The notes beneath the pieces were generated by a model that saw only the letters and a list, made by a program, of their open reading frames with translations, was not told the DNA's origin and did not search any database. The position numbers and the translations under genes are program-made. A stretch of 64,000 nucleotides of DNA, from contig NZ_JAAGRN010000003.1 of assembly GCF_010499255.1 (NCBI RefSeq), positions 301,189-365,188 on the forward strand, in the 5' to 3' direction. The stretch's first letter is position 1. Each line of letters starts with the position of its first letter. The DNA comes from Sheuella amnicola (lineage in GTDB: Bacteria; Pseudomonadota; Gammaproteobacteria; Burkholderiales; Burkholderiaceae_B). Shown piece by piece: positions 27,460-40,101 of this stretch.

Positions 27460-29823
27460 ATGACGCACAGCAACAACTCGGGGACGCACACCAAAAAACA
27501 AGGAATCGGTGCGCGTGTTGCACGCAAAGAGGATGCCAGGCATTTGCACGGCAAGGGTCAGTTCGTTGCCGATATGTCCATGCCCGGTCTGAGCGAAGTC
27601 GCTTTTTTGCGCAGCCCAATCGCGCATGCACGCATCCAGCACATAGGGATACCTGAAACACTTAACGGCCGGGTCTACTCGCGCGCAATGATGGATGCCC
27701 AGGACATCGTCGCCGACTCGACCCTTCCAAGCTATCAGGCCTCGTCCCAACCGCCGCTCGCTAAAGACAAAGTCAGATTTGTAGGCGAGCCGATGGTTAT
27801 GGCCTATGCGCAATCGCGCGCAGAAGCCGAAGACTTGCTCGAACAGGTTCACGTTGAATTCGATGAACTTCCCGTTTACACAAATACCGACAGCGCCAAG
27901 CAAGCTAATAGAAATCTTGTTCACGACCACTGGCAAAACAACCATTTTGTGACGCTTAAAGCCGAACGGGATTTCGATACATACGCAAAACAGGCTGAGG
28001 TCATTGTTCATCGCAAGATCAGTCTTTCGCGCCAATGCATGGTGCCCATGGAAGGAAAGGCTGTGCTGGCCTATTGGGACCATCAGGCCGATCAACTTGT
28101 CGTCGTCAGCGCGACCCAGGTACCACACATGATTCGCACGGCCATCGCCATGTTTCTGAATATGGAGCAAGGACAAGTGCGAGTGGTCTCGCCCGATGTT
28201 GGTGGGGCATTCGGATACAAGTGCGTCTTGCAACAGGAAGAAATTTGTATCGCCTGGCTGGCCAAAACGTACAAACGGCCATTTCGCTATATCGAAGATC
28301 GAAGGGAACATTTGATTGCCGGTGCGAATACTCGCGAGCACGACTACGAAATGACCGCCTATGCGGACAAGACAGGGCGACTACTTGCCCTAGATGCAAA
28401 AATCACGATTGATGGCGGTGCCTATTCGGTCTGGCCCTTCACCATTGGCCTGGAACCTGGACAAGCGATCGGCAACCTTCCGGGACCTTATGACTTCAAG
28501 GGTTACCGGTGCGTTTCCGAATGCGTTGCCACCAACAAACCTGGATTTGTTCCGTACCGTGGCGTAGCTCGTACCGGAGTATGTTTTGCGATGGAACTGA
28601 CCATGAACGCTCTGGCCAAAGAGGTCGGGATCGAGCCGTGGGAAGTGCGCCAACTCAACCTTGTCAAGCCGGATCAAATGCCTTATGTCAATGTCACAAA
28701 CAAACACTTCGACAGTGGCAACTACCCTGCAAGCGTGACGCGCGCTCTGGAGATGATTGATATTGATCGTATCCGCGCCATGCAATCCGCCCCCCGCTCG
28801 GACGGTAAATTAATTGGCGTTGGCTTGGCGACCTACACCGAACAAGCTGCGCACGGCACCTCTGTTTTCGCGGCATGGGGCACGCCCATCATTCCCGGAT
28901 ATGACCAGGCCTTTGTGCGAATCACGCCGGATGGTGGCCTTGAAATGCGCGTAGGCGTTCATTCCCACGGCCAGGGCATGGAGACAACGTTCGCACAGAT
29001 TGCGCATGAAACACTGGGGATAGACATATCGCGAATCCGCCTGGTTCATGGCGACACGGCTCTCACGCCCTTTTCGACCGGAACTTATGCATCACGATCT
29101 CTGGTCATGTCGGGTGGCGCCGTATCGCTGGCCTGTAAAAAATTATTACCCCGTCTGCTACACATCGGCGCCCACATGATGAAAACATCAATCGATGATG
29201 TTCATCTAGAAGGATCGAATGTGGTCTGCTCAAAAGCAAGCGTATCGATCAATGACATCGCAAATGCCTGGTACATCAATCCGCAATTGCTGCCTACCGA
29301 TGTCGATCCCGAAGGTCTGGAAACATCCGCCGCCTACAAACCGAAAGTGGATACGGGATGCTTCACCTACGCAACACATGCTGCTGTTGTTGCGGTCGAT
29401 CCTGAACTGGGTGCGATTGAAATTCTAGATTATGTCTGCGTGGAAGATTGCGGCGTAATGGTGAATCCTATGGTGGTTGAAGGCCAAACAATCGGCGGAA
29501 TCGTTCAGGGCATCGGTACCGCGATGTTCGAAGAAATGAACTACGACAGTCTCGGTCAACCACTCGCATCCACCTTGGCTGACTACATCATGCCAGGTGC
29601 AGCCGAGTCTCCTAAAATACGAGTGGATCACTTTGAAACACCTTCGCCGCACACCGAATTCGGCGCGAAGGGCATGGGTGAAGGAGGTGCCATCGCACCA
29701 CCCGCCGTCATTTTCGGTGCAGTAAACGATGCGCTTAGAAGAATTGGAGCATCCGAACTGCTGGAAACACCGCTCACACCGCGCAAAATTCTCTCTGCCA
29801 TTGCTCAGGGAGCGTCTTCGTGA
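27460..29823 (+). CDS. Molybdenum hydroxylase large subunit, CoxL/XdhB-like
   Basis: This 787-residue subunit would bind the molybdopterin cytosine dinucleotide cofactor and carry the active site of a xanthine-oxidase-family hydroxylase. Visible are GARVARKEDARHLHGKGQFVAD, the DVGGAFGYK glycine motif (about 246-254), and GAKGMGEGG with the catalytic glutamate E741. The active-site loop is PYRGVAR (365-371), not the AYRCSFR loop of true CO dehydrogenase, so CO oxidation is unlikely. A ring hydroxylase for an aromatic N-heterocycle or aldehyde fits better. It overlaps the medium subunit gene by four bases. Cofactor insertion genes are not in the immediate cluster. Confidence 0.93.
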   Translation: MTHSNNSGTHTKKQGIGARVARKEDARHLHGKGQFVADMSMPGLSEVAFLRSPIAHARIQHIGIPETLNGRVYSRAMMDAQDIVADSTLPSYQASSQPPLAKDKVRFVGEPMVMAYAQSRAEAEDLLEQVHVEFDELPVYTNTDSAKQANRNLVHDHWQNNHFVTLKAERDFDTYAKQAEVIVHRKISLSRQCMVPMEGKAVLAYWDHQADQLVVVSATQVPHMIRTAIAMFLNMEQGQVRVVSPDVGGAFGYKCVLQQEEICIAWLAKTYKRPFRYIEDRREHLIAGANTREHDYEMTAYADKTGRLLALDAKITIDGGAYSVWPFTIGLEPGQAIGNLPGPYDFKGYRCVSECVATNKPGFVPYRGVARTGVCFAMELTMNALAKEVGIEPWEVRQLNLVKPDQMPYVNVTNKHFDSGNYPASVTRALEMIDIDRIRAMQSAPRSDGKLIGVGLATYTEQAAHGTSVFAAWGTPIIPGYDQAFVRITPDGGLEMRVGVHSHGQGMETTFAQIAHETLGIDISRIRLVHGDTALTPFSTGTYASRSLVMSGGAVSLACKKLLPRLLHIGAHMMKTSIDDVHLEGSNVVCSKASVSINDIANAWYINPQLLPTDVDPEGLETSAAYKPKVDTGCFTYATHAAVVAVDPELGAIEILDYVCVEDCGVMVNPMVVEGQTIGGIVQGIGTAMFEEMNYDSLGQPLASTLADYIMPGAAESPKIRVDHFETPSPHTEFGAKGMGEGGAIAPPAVIFGAVNDALRRIGASELLETPLTPRKILSAIAQGASS

Positions 29824-30695
29824 AAGCCGCGGCATTCGATTTCGCATACGCGAAAACCCTCGATCAAGCGTTAAACGTTTTGAGTGATCCGCAAGCGGAT
29901 TGCAAAATCATGGGAGGCAGCCAATCCCTTGGTCCGATGTTGAACTTGCGCCTGGCGCGTCCTGCACAAATTATCGATGTATCCGGTCTGGATGAGTTGC
30001 GTCAAGTTCACTGTGAAAATGGGTATCTTCGAATCGGTGCTTGCATCACGCATGCGGAAATCGAAGATGGCGTATATGCCCCCCTCGCCCATCACCCCTG
30101 GAGAAAAGTTGCTGCAAATATCGCCTATCGCGCAGTTCGCAACCGCGGAACGATAGGCGGTAGCATCGCCCATGCGGATCCGGCTGCGGACTGGGTGTTG
30201 GCGGCAAGTGCTGTGAATGCCCGGATCGACATTGCGACTAAACCCGATCGATCAAATATGAAACAGTCAACCCGATCAGTCGACATGAGCGAATTCATGC
30301 TGGCAGCCTACACGACAGTGCTCGAATCCAGCGAGATCATTACAGCCATCACAATTCCGGAAATGCCGGAAACAAGCAAATGGGGCTACTACAAATTTTG
30401 CAGAAAGATTGGCGAGTTTGCTGAGAGCAGTTGCGCAGCTTATTTCGATCCGGTCAATCGCGTCGCCAATGTTGTAATTGGTGCGCTTGATGGAGCCCCC
30501 CGTCATCTCGCATCTTTAGCCACAACCATCGCCAAAGATGGCTGGCAAGGCTCAACACACCCAAATGCTAAAGAACGAATCAGAAAAGTTCTCGAAGACG
30601 CTTTACCCGAGCGGGATATGCTTGACTTGAACATGTATGCCACGACCGTAATGCGCTGTCTGGATCGCGCCTTCGACATCAGGGAGTCGGCATGA
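29820..30695 (+). CDS. Molybdenum hydroxylase FAD subunit, CoxM-like
   Basis: This 291-residue FAD-binding subunit passes electrons from the iron-sulfur centres to an acceptor. The two FAD motifs are MGGSQSLGPMLNLRL near residue 32 and RNRGTIGGSIAHADPAADW near residue 105, both standard for the family. It starts with GTG inside the stop of the large subunit gene (GTGA) and its own stop overlaps the next ATG (ATGA), so the three subunits are translationally coupled. Confidence 0.94.
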   Translation: MKAAAFDFAYAKTLDQALNVLSDPQADCKIMGGSQSLGPMLNLRLARPAQIIDVSGLDELRQVHCENGYLRIGACITHAEIEDGVYAPLAHHPWRKVAANIAYRAVRNRGTIGGSIAHADPAADWVLAASAVNARIDIATKPDRSNMKQSTRSVDMSEFMLAAYTTVLESSEIITAITIPEMPETSKWGYYKFCRKIGEFAESSCAAYFDPVNRVANVVIGALDGAPRHLASLATTIAKDGWQGSTHPNAKERIRKVLEDALPERDMLDLNMYATTVMRCLDRAFDIRESA

Positions 30696-31912
30696 ACACC
30701 ACCCGGATATCGATTCGCATCAATGACCAATTTGTTTCGCAAGAGGTCACCCCCAGAACACATCTGGGTGATTTCATTCGCGACCAAGTCAAGCTGACCG
30801 GCACCCATCTGGGTTGCGAGCATGGCGTTTGTGGTGCTTGCACTGTATTGCTGGACGGCAAACCTGTGCGCTCTTGCATCACTTATGCCGCATCATGCGA
30901 TGGCCACGCCATCACGACAATTGAGGGCTTTGACACTGATCCGATCATGTCGCGCCTGCGCAAAAAGTTTTCAGAACATCATGCGCTGCAATGCGGTTAC
31001 TGCACACCCGGCATGCTCACGACATCGCGCGACATCGTTTTAAGATTACCCGAGGCCGACGAACATACCGTGCGTGCTGAACTATCCGGAAATCTATGTC
31101 GATGCACTGGATATGTCGGAATAGTCGGGGCCATCATGGCTGTCCTGTCTGACCTGAAACTACACCCTGACGCTGACGTTGACAAACTACGTGCACTGAT
31201 TAAAGCCGGCCACGGCGGCGCATTGAAACAGGCATCATCGACTGGCGCACAGAGCCCCTCCTACATCGGCTTCGATGCATTGACACCAACCACATCCGCA
31301 AGAGTTGAATCCCCGTTAAACAAGCACACCGCTGGGGCAAAAATCCAGCCCGGACAAGGCACACAAATCAGGGAGTCATTTGATTTACCTTTTTCGGCGG
31401 ATCAAGTCTGGCAACTGATGATTGATCTGCCAAACGTCGCTCGCTGCCTGCCCGGCGCAACTGTGCACGATATGCAGGGCAATCATGTCAATGGCAATGT
31501 ATCAGTCAAGTTCGGGCCGATGAAAGCATCCTTCGAAGGTACAGCTACGCTTGACCGGAATGATTCACTTAAAAGCGCAACCCTCACCGGAACCGGAAAC
31601 GACCGACTCAGTCAGTCTCATGCCACAGGTCAAGTGAGCTACCACATCGAATCACTTTCTGCTCAAACGACTCGCATCCATGTTGATATGACATACACGC
31701 TGCAAGGCCCGCTTGCGCAATTTTCCAGATCCGGAATGGTGCAGGAATTCGTTCGAAGATTAGTGAAAGATTTTGCCAAAAACATCGAACAGATTCTCAG
31801 AGATCCCGCGTCCGCTACATCACTGCCGCATCGGGAGCTTCACCCATTCTCTCTATTCCTGCAGATTATTTTCGATCGCCTGCGCGGACTATTTTCGTCC
31901 AAGTCCAAATAA
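30692..31912 (+). CDS. Molybdenum hydroxylase [2Fe-2S] subunit fused to CoxG-like domain
   Basis: Residues 1-160 form the usual small subunit with two [2Fe-2S] clusters: C42, C47, C50, C62 (plant type) and C101, C104, C136, C138. Residues about 226-385 add an SRPBCC/CoxG-like domain (IRESFDLPFSADQVWQLMIDLPNVARCLPGA, later VSVKFGPMKASFEGTATL). A proline/serine-rich linker joins them and a short basic, hydrophobic tail follows. CoxG is normally separate and is implicated in membrane attachment of CO dehydrogenase. Fusion suggests the hydroxylase is tethered or chaperoned through its small subunit. At 406 residues it is about 2.5 times the normal small-subunit length. Confidence 0.93.
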   Translation: MNTTRISIRINDQFVSQEVTPRTHLGDFIRDQVKLTGTHLGCEHGVCGACTVLLDGKPVRSCITYAASCDGHAITTIEGFDTDPIMSRLRKKFSEHHALQCGYCTPGMLTTSRDIVLRLPEADEHTVRAELSGNLCRCTGYVGIVGAIMAVLSDLKLHPDADVDKLRALIKAGHGGALKQASSTGAQSPSYIGFDALTPTTSARVESPLNKHTAGAKIQPGQGTQIRESFDLPFSADQVWQLMIDLPNVARCLPGATVHDMQGNHVNGNVSVKFGPMKASFEGTATLDRNDSLKSATLTGTGNDRLSQSHATGQVSYHIESLSAQTTRIHVDMTYTLQGPLAQFSRSGMVQEFVRRLVKDFAKNIEQILRDPASATSLPHRELHPFSLFLQIIFDRLRGLFSSKSK

Positions 31913-32105
31913 AGGTCGCCTAAAGATCGCTCGAAATCGGCTTATAGATAGTCTCAACCGACCCCCTTCACCCAATCGAAACAAGTTGAAACACCTGATA
32001 CTCGATTTGGTCATGGTTTTTATCCCATTTCGTACCTTTTTTACGTGACTTATTTAAAATGGTCTCAAGGGGAAGTCGTTATTTTGATCCCCTTTGGAGA
32101 TAGTC

Positions 32106-32489
32106 ATGAAAAGACTCTTAGTCGCTGCCGTAAGTGCAATTGGTTTGATGGGAACTGCTTCAGCCCAGGCTTGGGTTGGGGGTGCTTATGTGGTAAGTAG
32201 CCCCGGTTACACAGTTGTGAATCCGTATGCACCACCCGTATTTGTCGCGCCTCAGCCCGTGCAGCCGATGCCCCCCACTTATGTCGTCCCGGCGCCCGCT
32301 GCGCCAGCGGTTGTCTATTCGGCTGCCCCGCCCGTCTACATGGCCCCGGCACCCGTTTATGTCGGACCGAACTATGGTGGCGTGTTGGCTGCCACAGCGC
32401 TGATCGGTGGTGCAGCAGCGTTAATTGCTACGAGTAACAATCGGTACTACGGGGGCTATCGCCCTTACCACGGCCACTATCGCCGCTAA
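32106..32489 (+). CDS. Small exported Pro/Val/Tyr-rich protein
   Basis: I do not recognise this 127-residue protein. It has a Sec signal (MKRLLVAAVSAIGLMGTASAQA), a low-complexity body rich in Pro, Val, Ala and Tyr, a central hydrophobic stretch (GGVLAATALIGGAAALIA), and a Tyr/His/Arg-rich end with YYGGYRPYHGHYRR. GGAG lies six bases before the ATG. A short inverted repeat (AAGGGG at 32067-32072, CCCCTT at 32089-32094) lies just before the ribosome site. An envelope role is inferred from the signal and composition only. Confidence 0.7.
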   Translation: MKRLLVAAVSAIGLMGTASAQAWVGGAYVVSSPGYTVVNPYAPPVFVAPQPVQPMPPTYVVPAPAAPAVVYSAAPPVYMAPAPVYVGPNYGGVLAATALIGGAAALIATSNNRYYGGYRPYHGHYRR

Positions 32490-32514
32490 ATGCGACTCCG
32501 GTTTGTCGGGAAGG

Positions 32515-33888
<1,374 letters not shown>

Positions 33889-33931
33889 CTATTGTAGCCG
33901 CCTCGGGACCTCGCCTAGGCAACCAAACCGA

Positions 33932-34054
33932 TCACCAGCGGATCAGCCAGCGCAAAAGCCATGCGATCAAACCAACAGCAGCCACGCCGGCTAGCCAGAA
34001 TGCCACAAACCAGACCCAACGGTACCGAAGATTGAGGGGCTCACGATTGCTCAT
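33932..34054 (-). CDS. Possible 40-residue single-pass membrane protein
   Basis: A 40-codon frame starts at an ATG that overlaps the last 14 bases of rarA. The peptide begins [15 protein letters not shown], has one strong hydrophobic segment (about residues 15-34), and ends with Arg/Trp-rich WLLRWLIRW. The overlap with the rarA stop and the membrane-like composition favour a real gene, but its length allows chance. No function can be offered. Confidence 0.45.
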   Translation of the reverse strand: MSNREPLNLRYRWVWFVAFWLAGVAAVGLIAWLLRWLIRW

Positions 34055-35378
34055 CGTTTTTTTTACCTTTCGCCTCAATGCGTGCCGCTCGATCAAGTTG
34101 ACGCAAATGGTTTAATTTCTCAGCGATTTTAATTTCAAGCCCTCGCTGAACCGGCTGATACCAACCCGGATCGCGCACCCCATCGGGCAGGTAGGTTTCC
34201 CCGGCAGCATAGGCCTCGGGTTCATCATGAGCATATCGGTAGGCATGGCCATATCCGAGTTCTTTCATGAGTTTGGTCGGTGCATTGCGCAGATGGACCG
34301 GCACCGGCCGGGATTGATCTTTTTTAACGAAACTGACGGCCTGGTTATAAGCGTTGTAACCAGCATTACTTTTAGCCGCGACCGCCAGATAAATCACAGC
34401 CTGACCTAGCGCCAATTCACCTTCGGGAGAGCCCAGCCTTTCGTAAGTTGTCGCCGCATCATTGGCAAGCTGGATCGCGCGCGGATCCGCAAGGCCTATA
34501 TCTTCCCAGGCCATACGCACAATGCGGCGGGCAAGATACTTGGGATCCGCTCCGCCATCGAGCATTCTGGTTAACCAATACAACGCGGCATCCGGGTTCG
34601 ATCCGCGAACAGATTTGTGCAAAGCGGATATCTGATCATAAAAATTATCCCCGCCTTTATCGAAGCGCCTGGCATTCATGCTCAAAGCGTTTTCGACAAG
34701 CTTGGCGTCCACTAGGTTCGTGCCTGCATTTTGTGCGGCAGTGCTCGCCTGCTCAAGCAAATTCAAAAACCTGCGGGCATCGCCATCGGCATAACCGATC
34801 AATGTATCGACCGCCGCATCCTCGAAACTCAAATCCTGAAGCACTGTTGCTCTGGCACGTGCAAGCAAATCCCGCATTTCGTCTTCGCTTAACGACTCGA
34901 GCACATACACCTGGGCGCGGGACAACAACGCGGAATTCACTTCGAAAGATGGATTTTCGGTCGTCGCACCGATAAACGTCACAAGCCCCGATTCGACAAA
35001 CGGCAATAAAGCATCTTGCTGCGACTTATTGAAACGATGAATTTCATCCACAAACAACAAAGTGCGTTTGCGGCGTTGATCAAGCGTGAACTGTGCTTCT
35101 TCCATCGCCGCCCGGATTTCCTTCACACCTGCAAATACCGCCGAAATCGCAATGAAAGCACAATCAAAGGCATGGGCGGTCAATCGAGCCAACGTGGTTT
35201 TGCCGACTCCCGGCGGTCCCCACAAAATCATCGAATGCGGACGTCCTGACTCGAAGGCAACACGCAAGGGTTTACCGGGCCCCAATAAATGGCGCTGACC
35301 GATCACCTCGTCAAGGGTATTGGGCCTCAACGCCTCAGCTAGCGGCGCGATAGGGGTGGTTTTGAACAGATCAGCCAT
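34041..35378 (-). CDS. rarA: Replication-associated recombination protein A (MgsA/RarA)
   Basis: RarA is an AAA+ ATPase acting at stalled replication forks. The 445-residue protein has Walker [16 protein letters not shown] (about 52-66), Walker [19 protein letters not shown], sensor [18 protein letters not shown], and the C-terminal tetramerisation region with [14 protein letters not shown]. Full length. It starts six bases after lolA ends, as commonly seen for lolA-rarA in proteobacteria. Confidence 0.95.
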   Translation of the reverse strand: MADLFKTTPIAPLAEALRPNTLDEVIGQRHLLGPGKPLRVAFESGRPHSMILWGPPGVGKTTLARLTAHAFDCAFIAISAVFAGVKEIRAAMEEAQFTLDQRRKRTLLFVDEIHRFNKSQQDALLPFVESGLVTFIGATTENPSFEVNSALLSRAQVYVLESLSEDEMRDLLARARATVLQDLSFEDAAVDTLIGYADGDARRFLNLLEQASTAAQNAGTNLVDAKLVENALSMNARRFDKGGDNFYDQISALHKSVRGSNPDAALYWLTRMLDGGADPKYLARRIVRMAWEDIGLADPRAIQLANDAATTYERLGSPEGELALGQAVIYLAVAAKSNAGYNAYNQAVSFVKKDQSRPVPVHLRNAPTKLMKELGYGHAYRYAHDEPEAYAAGETYLPDGVRDPGWYQPVQRGLEIKIAEKLNHLRQLDRAARIEAKGKKNDEQS

Positions 35379-35384
35379 GAAAGC

Positions 35385-36053
35385 TTACTGCATGCGCACA
35401 ACATCCACACCAGCGGGCGGATTGAAAGTAAAGGTCAATGCCGGCAAGGACGGATTAGGAATAACATTGGACAAATCGACACGCGTTGTTTGCCCAAAGG
35501 CATCTAGCAGTCTTACCTGAACAGGTAAGTTGTCACGCATACCGATTTCAATATGCACAAAGCCCGCTTCTCCATCACGGGGAACGGCACGCAACCAAGC
35601 CAAGCCATCTTGATCAGGCAAAGCCGATACCTTGAAATTCTGCTCAAGCGACCCCGAACCGAAGAGAATCGCTGCGGGAGAGGATCCAATCGCCTTGTTC
35701 ACTGGACGAACCGTCACTTGATTCAAATCGGGATCGATCTGAAAAACCTCTTTACCATCAGAGACAATTTGCTGAGCATAGGGTTGGGTCACATCCCATT
35801 TAAATTTACCCGGGCGTTGAAATGAAAAATTGCCGCGCTGCGGAGCACGGGCCTGACCTTTGGACCCGCTCACAACGTACTGGGCAAATGATCCTGTCGC
35901 AGACTTGATCTGGTCGACGAAGGCACGCAACTGCTCCTGAGCGCCAGTAGCGGCAGATGCCGGCATAGAAACTAACGACAGAGCCACCGCCATAACAAAC
36001 GTTGCCAACAGCAATACGCGCGAATACGACGATCCGATTTTCACATTCTGCAT
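35385..36053 (-). CDS. lolA: Outer-membrane lipoprotein carrier LolA
   Basis: LolA carries lipoproteins across the periplasm to LolB. The 222-residue precursor has a signal peptide (residues 1-34, ending MPASA-AT), then [20 protein letters not shown] and [38 protein letters not shown], which are family hallmarks. It lies between ftsK (five bases) and rarA (six bases), so the three are probably one transcript. Confidence 0.95.
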   Translation of the reverse strand: MQNVKIGSSYSRVLLLATFVMAVALSLVSMPASAATGAQEQLRAFVDQIKSATGSFAQYVVSGSKGQARAPQRGNFSFQRPGKFKWDVTQPYAQQIVSDGKEVFQIDPDLNQVTVRPVNKAIGSSPAAILFGSGSLEQNFKVSALPDQDGLAWLRAVPRDGEAGFVHIEIGMRDNLPVQVRLLDAFGQTTRVDLSNVIPNPSLPALTFTFNPPAGVDVVRMQ

Positions 36054-36058
36054 TGAGG

Positions 36059-38443
36059 CTAATCCTCTTTTTGCGGGGCAGGCGCTAAGACTTCACGATT
36101 GCCGTTGGACTGCATTTTGGATACCAATCCTGCGTTTTCCATTTGCTCGAGCAATCGTGCGGCCCGGTTGTAGCCGATGCGCAAATGACGCTGCACAAGA
36201 GAAATGGATGCGCGCCTGCTTTCAAGCACTATACCGACAGCCTGGTCGTACATCGGGTCGGATTCGGCATCAGCCATTCCGGTCACACTGCCGACGCCAT
36301 CACCGGTTTCTCCCTCCAATCCGCCTTCAAGCAAACCTTCAATGTAATCAGGCTCGCCTTGTGCTTTAAGCGACTCGACCACACGATGCACTTCGTCATC
36401 TGAAACAAATGCGCCGTGCACGCGAACAGGCAAGCCTGTACCGGGTGGCATGTAGAGCATATCGCCCTGACCTAGCAAGGTTTCGGCCCCCATCTGATCC
36501 AGAATGGTTCTGGAATCAATCTTGGAAGAAACCTGAAACGCGATACGGGTGGGAATATTGGCCTTGATCAGACCTGTAATCACATCCACGCTTGGACGCT
36601 GCGTTGCCAGAATCAGGTGGATGCCGGCGGCTCGCGCCTTTTGAGCCAGACGTGCAATCAGTTCTTCAATCTTTTTACCAACCACCATCATCAAGTCGGC
36701 CAACTCGTCAATAACAACAACGATAGTTGGCAACTCTTTAAGCGGCTCAGGCTGATCCGGAGTCAGGGAAAAGGGATTTGGGATCGGTTCTTCTCGCTTA
36801 ATCGCATCTCTAATCTTGGAGTTGTAGCCTGCAAGATTGCGCACCCCCATCTTGCTCATCAGGCGATAGCGCTTTTCCATCTCGCCAACGCACCAATTGA
36901 GCGCATTGGCAGCCTGACGCATATCCGTCACCACCGGCGCCAGCAAGTGCGGTATCCCCTCATACACGCTCATTTCAAGCATTTTCGGATCGATCAGGAT
37001 CAATCGGGTCTGGCTGGCATCCGCCTTGTACAGCAGGGATAGGATCATTGCATTGATACCGACGGACTTGCCCGAACCGGTCGTGCCGGCGACAAGAAGG
37101 TGGGGCATCTTAGCCAGGTCAGCCACAACCGGGTGGCCGGCAATATCTTTGCCTAAGGCCATCGTCACAACAGAATGGCTGGAGTGATAGGTCTGGGAGC
37201 CCAGGATTTCCGACAATTTGACCGTCTGGCGTCGGGGATTGGGCAATTCGAACCCCATCAGATTTTTGCCAGGAATGGTCTCGACCACACGAATACTGAC
37301 CAGACTGAGCGCGCGCGCCAGGTCTTTGGCCAGATTAACAATCTGGCTTCCCTTCACGCCGGTTGCCGGTTCAATTTCATAACGCGTAATCACCGGCCCG
37401 GCCTGGGCGGCCACAACCTGAACCTGAACGCCGAAATCGGCAAGTTTTTTCTCGATTAAACGGGACGTAAATTCAATCGTTTCGGGAGAAACGGTCTCAA
37501 AAGCAGCCGGGGCTGGGTCAAGCAAACTCAATTCAGGCAAATGCCCCAACTCGGTAGGCTCGACAAACAGGGTCTGCTGCTTTTCTTTTTGAACCCTTTC
37601 GGATTTTGGCACCTCAACAATGGCAGGTTCAATCCGAACAGGGTGCGGATGCTCTTGGACAATCTTTTCGATTTTGGCTTCGACCTGTTCGTGACGAACC
37701 GCCTTGGCAACTTCGCCAACGCGCCGGTCTTGTCTGGCAACGCGCAGATTTTTAAATTTCAGGGCAATTGCATCCATCCAGCCACCGATGCGTTCGGCAA
37801 CATTCAACCAGGAAAATCCGAAGAATAGGCTGGTTCCAAGCGCGATCAGGGAAATCAGGATCAGGGTACTGAGCGAAAATCCGACCGCATGAGACAGAAA
37901 ATCGGACAAGGCGCGACCAAGCACCCCACCCGCACCTCCGGTCTCACTATTGCCGCTAGGCAATAGCTTGCCATAAGAACTCAGTCTGTAGGATTCAAGG
38001 CCGATCGAGCCGAGCAGGGCCATGACAAAACCAACACCCTGCTCCCAGCGGACACGGGCCAGCGCCTCCGGCTCTCCTCGGGCGCGAATCTGATTGGCCA
38101 GGCGAAGATACCCGGCTCGCACGCGATGCAATAGCAGAATTACCCACCACCAAGCCGAAAAACCGAATAAATACAATAGGATATCCGCCAGATACGCACC
38201 GACGACACCGCCCCGGTTTTGCATGACAGAATTCCTGGCCGAATGGGACCAGCACTGATCATCAGGATGCCAGGTGGCAAGCACCAGAACGAGCCAGGCA
38301 GCCAGGGCTGCGAACAGAATCCAGCGCGCCTCGCGCACAAGGTAAACCACCCGCGTTTGGAACACGGAAGGGCCATTTCTGGTGTTTCTGGTGGATCGCG
38401 AAGGACGCGGCGTAGCAGCAGATAATCGAGACATGAAGAACAT
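36059..38443 (-). CDS. ftsK: DNA translocase FtsK
   Basis: FtsK pumps DNA at the division septum and activates XerCD at dif. The 794-residue protein has four N-terminal membrane segments (about 30-230), a short charged linker, and the motor with Walker [17 protein letters not shown], Walker [19 protein letters not shown], and [24 protein letters not shown]-terminal winged-helix gamma domain ([28 protein letters not shown]) reads KOPS sites. An ATG nine bases downstream is an equally possible start. It is divergent from trxB with 34 bases between the starts. Confidence 0.96.
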   Translation of the reverse strand: MFFMSRLSAATPRPSRSTRNTRNGPSVFQTRVVYLVREARWILFAALAAWLVLVLATWHPDDQCWSHSARNSVMQNRGGVVGAYLADILLYLFGFSAWWWVILLLHRVRAGYLRLANQIRARGEPEALARVRWEQGVGFVMALLGSIGLESYRLSSYGKLLPSGNSETGGAGGVLGRALSDFLSHAVGFSLSTLILISLIALGTSLFFGFSWLNVAERIGGWMDAIALKFKNLRVARQDRRVGEVAKAVRHEQVEAKIEKIVQEHPHPVRIEPAIVEVPKSERVQKEKQQTLFVEPTELGHLPELSLLDPAPAAFETVSPETIEFTSRLIEKKLADFGVQVQVVAAQAGPVITRYEIEPATGVKGSQIVNLAKDLARALSLVSIRVVETIPGKNLMGFELPNPRRQTVKLSEILGSQTYHSSHSVVTMALGKDIAGHPVVADLAKMPHLLVAGTTGSGKSVGINAMILSLLYKADASQTRLILIDPKMLEMSVYEGIPHLLAPVVTDMRQAANALNWCVGEMEKRYRLMSKMGVRNLAGYNSKIRDAIKREEPIPNPFSLTPDQPEPLKELPTIVVVIDELADLMMVVGKKIEELIARLAQKARAAGIHLILATQRPSVDVITGLIKANIPTRIAFQVSSKIDSRTILDQMGAETLLGQGDMLYMPPGTGLPVRVHGAFVSDDEVHRVVESLKAQGEPDYIEGLLEGGLEGETGDGVGSVTGMADAESDPMYDQAVGIVLESRRASISLVQRHLRIGYNRAARLLEQMENAGLVSKMQSNGNREVLAPAPQKED

Positions 38444-38449
38444 TATAAT
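38444..38449 (+). promoter_or_regulatory. Possible -10 element of trxB
   Basis: A perfect TATAAT lies in the 34 bases between the divergent ftsK and trxB starts, 28 bases before the trxB ATG. No convincing -35 is seen at the right distance, so the call is weak. Confidence 0.35.
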
Positions 38450-38465
38450 TTGTAGCTTAACTTAG

Positions 38466-40083
<1,618 letters not shown>

Positions 40084-40101
<18 letters not shown>

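Noticed and set aside
27433..28341. A 302-codon frame opposite the hydroxylase large subunit gene
   Set aside because: It is a shadow of a well-supported gene: no ribosome site, no family motif, and composition set by the other strand.
27460..31912. Aerobic CO dehydrogenase
   Set aside because: The AYRCSFR active-site loop is absent; PYRGVAR is found instead.
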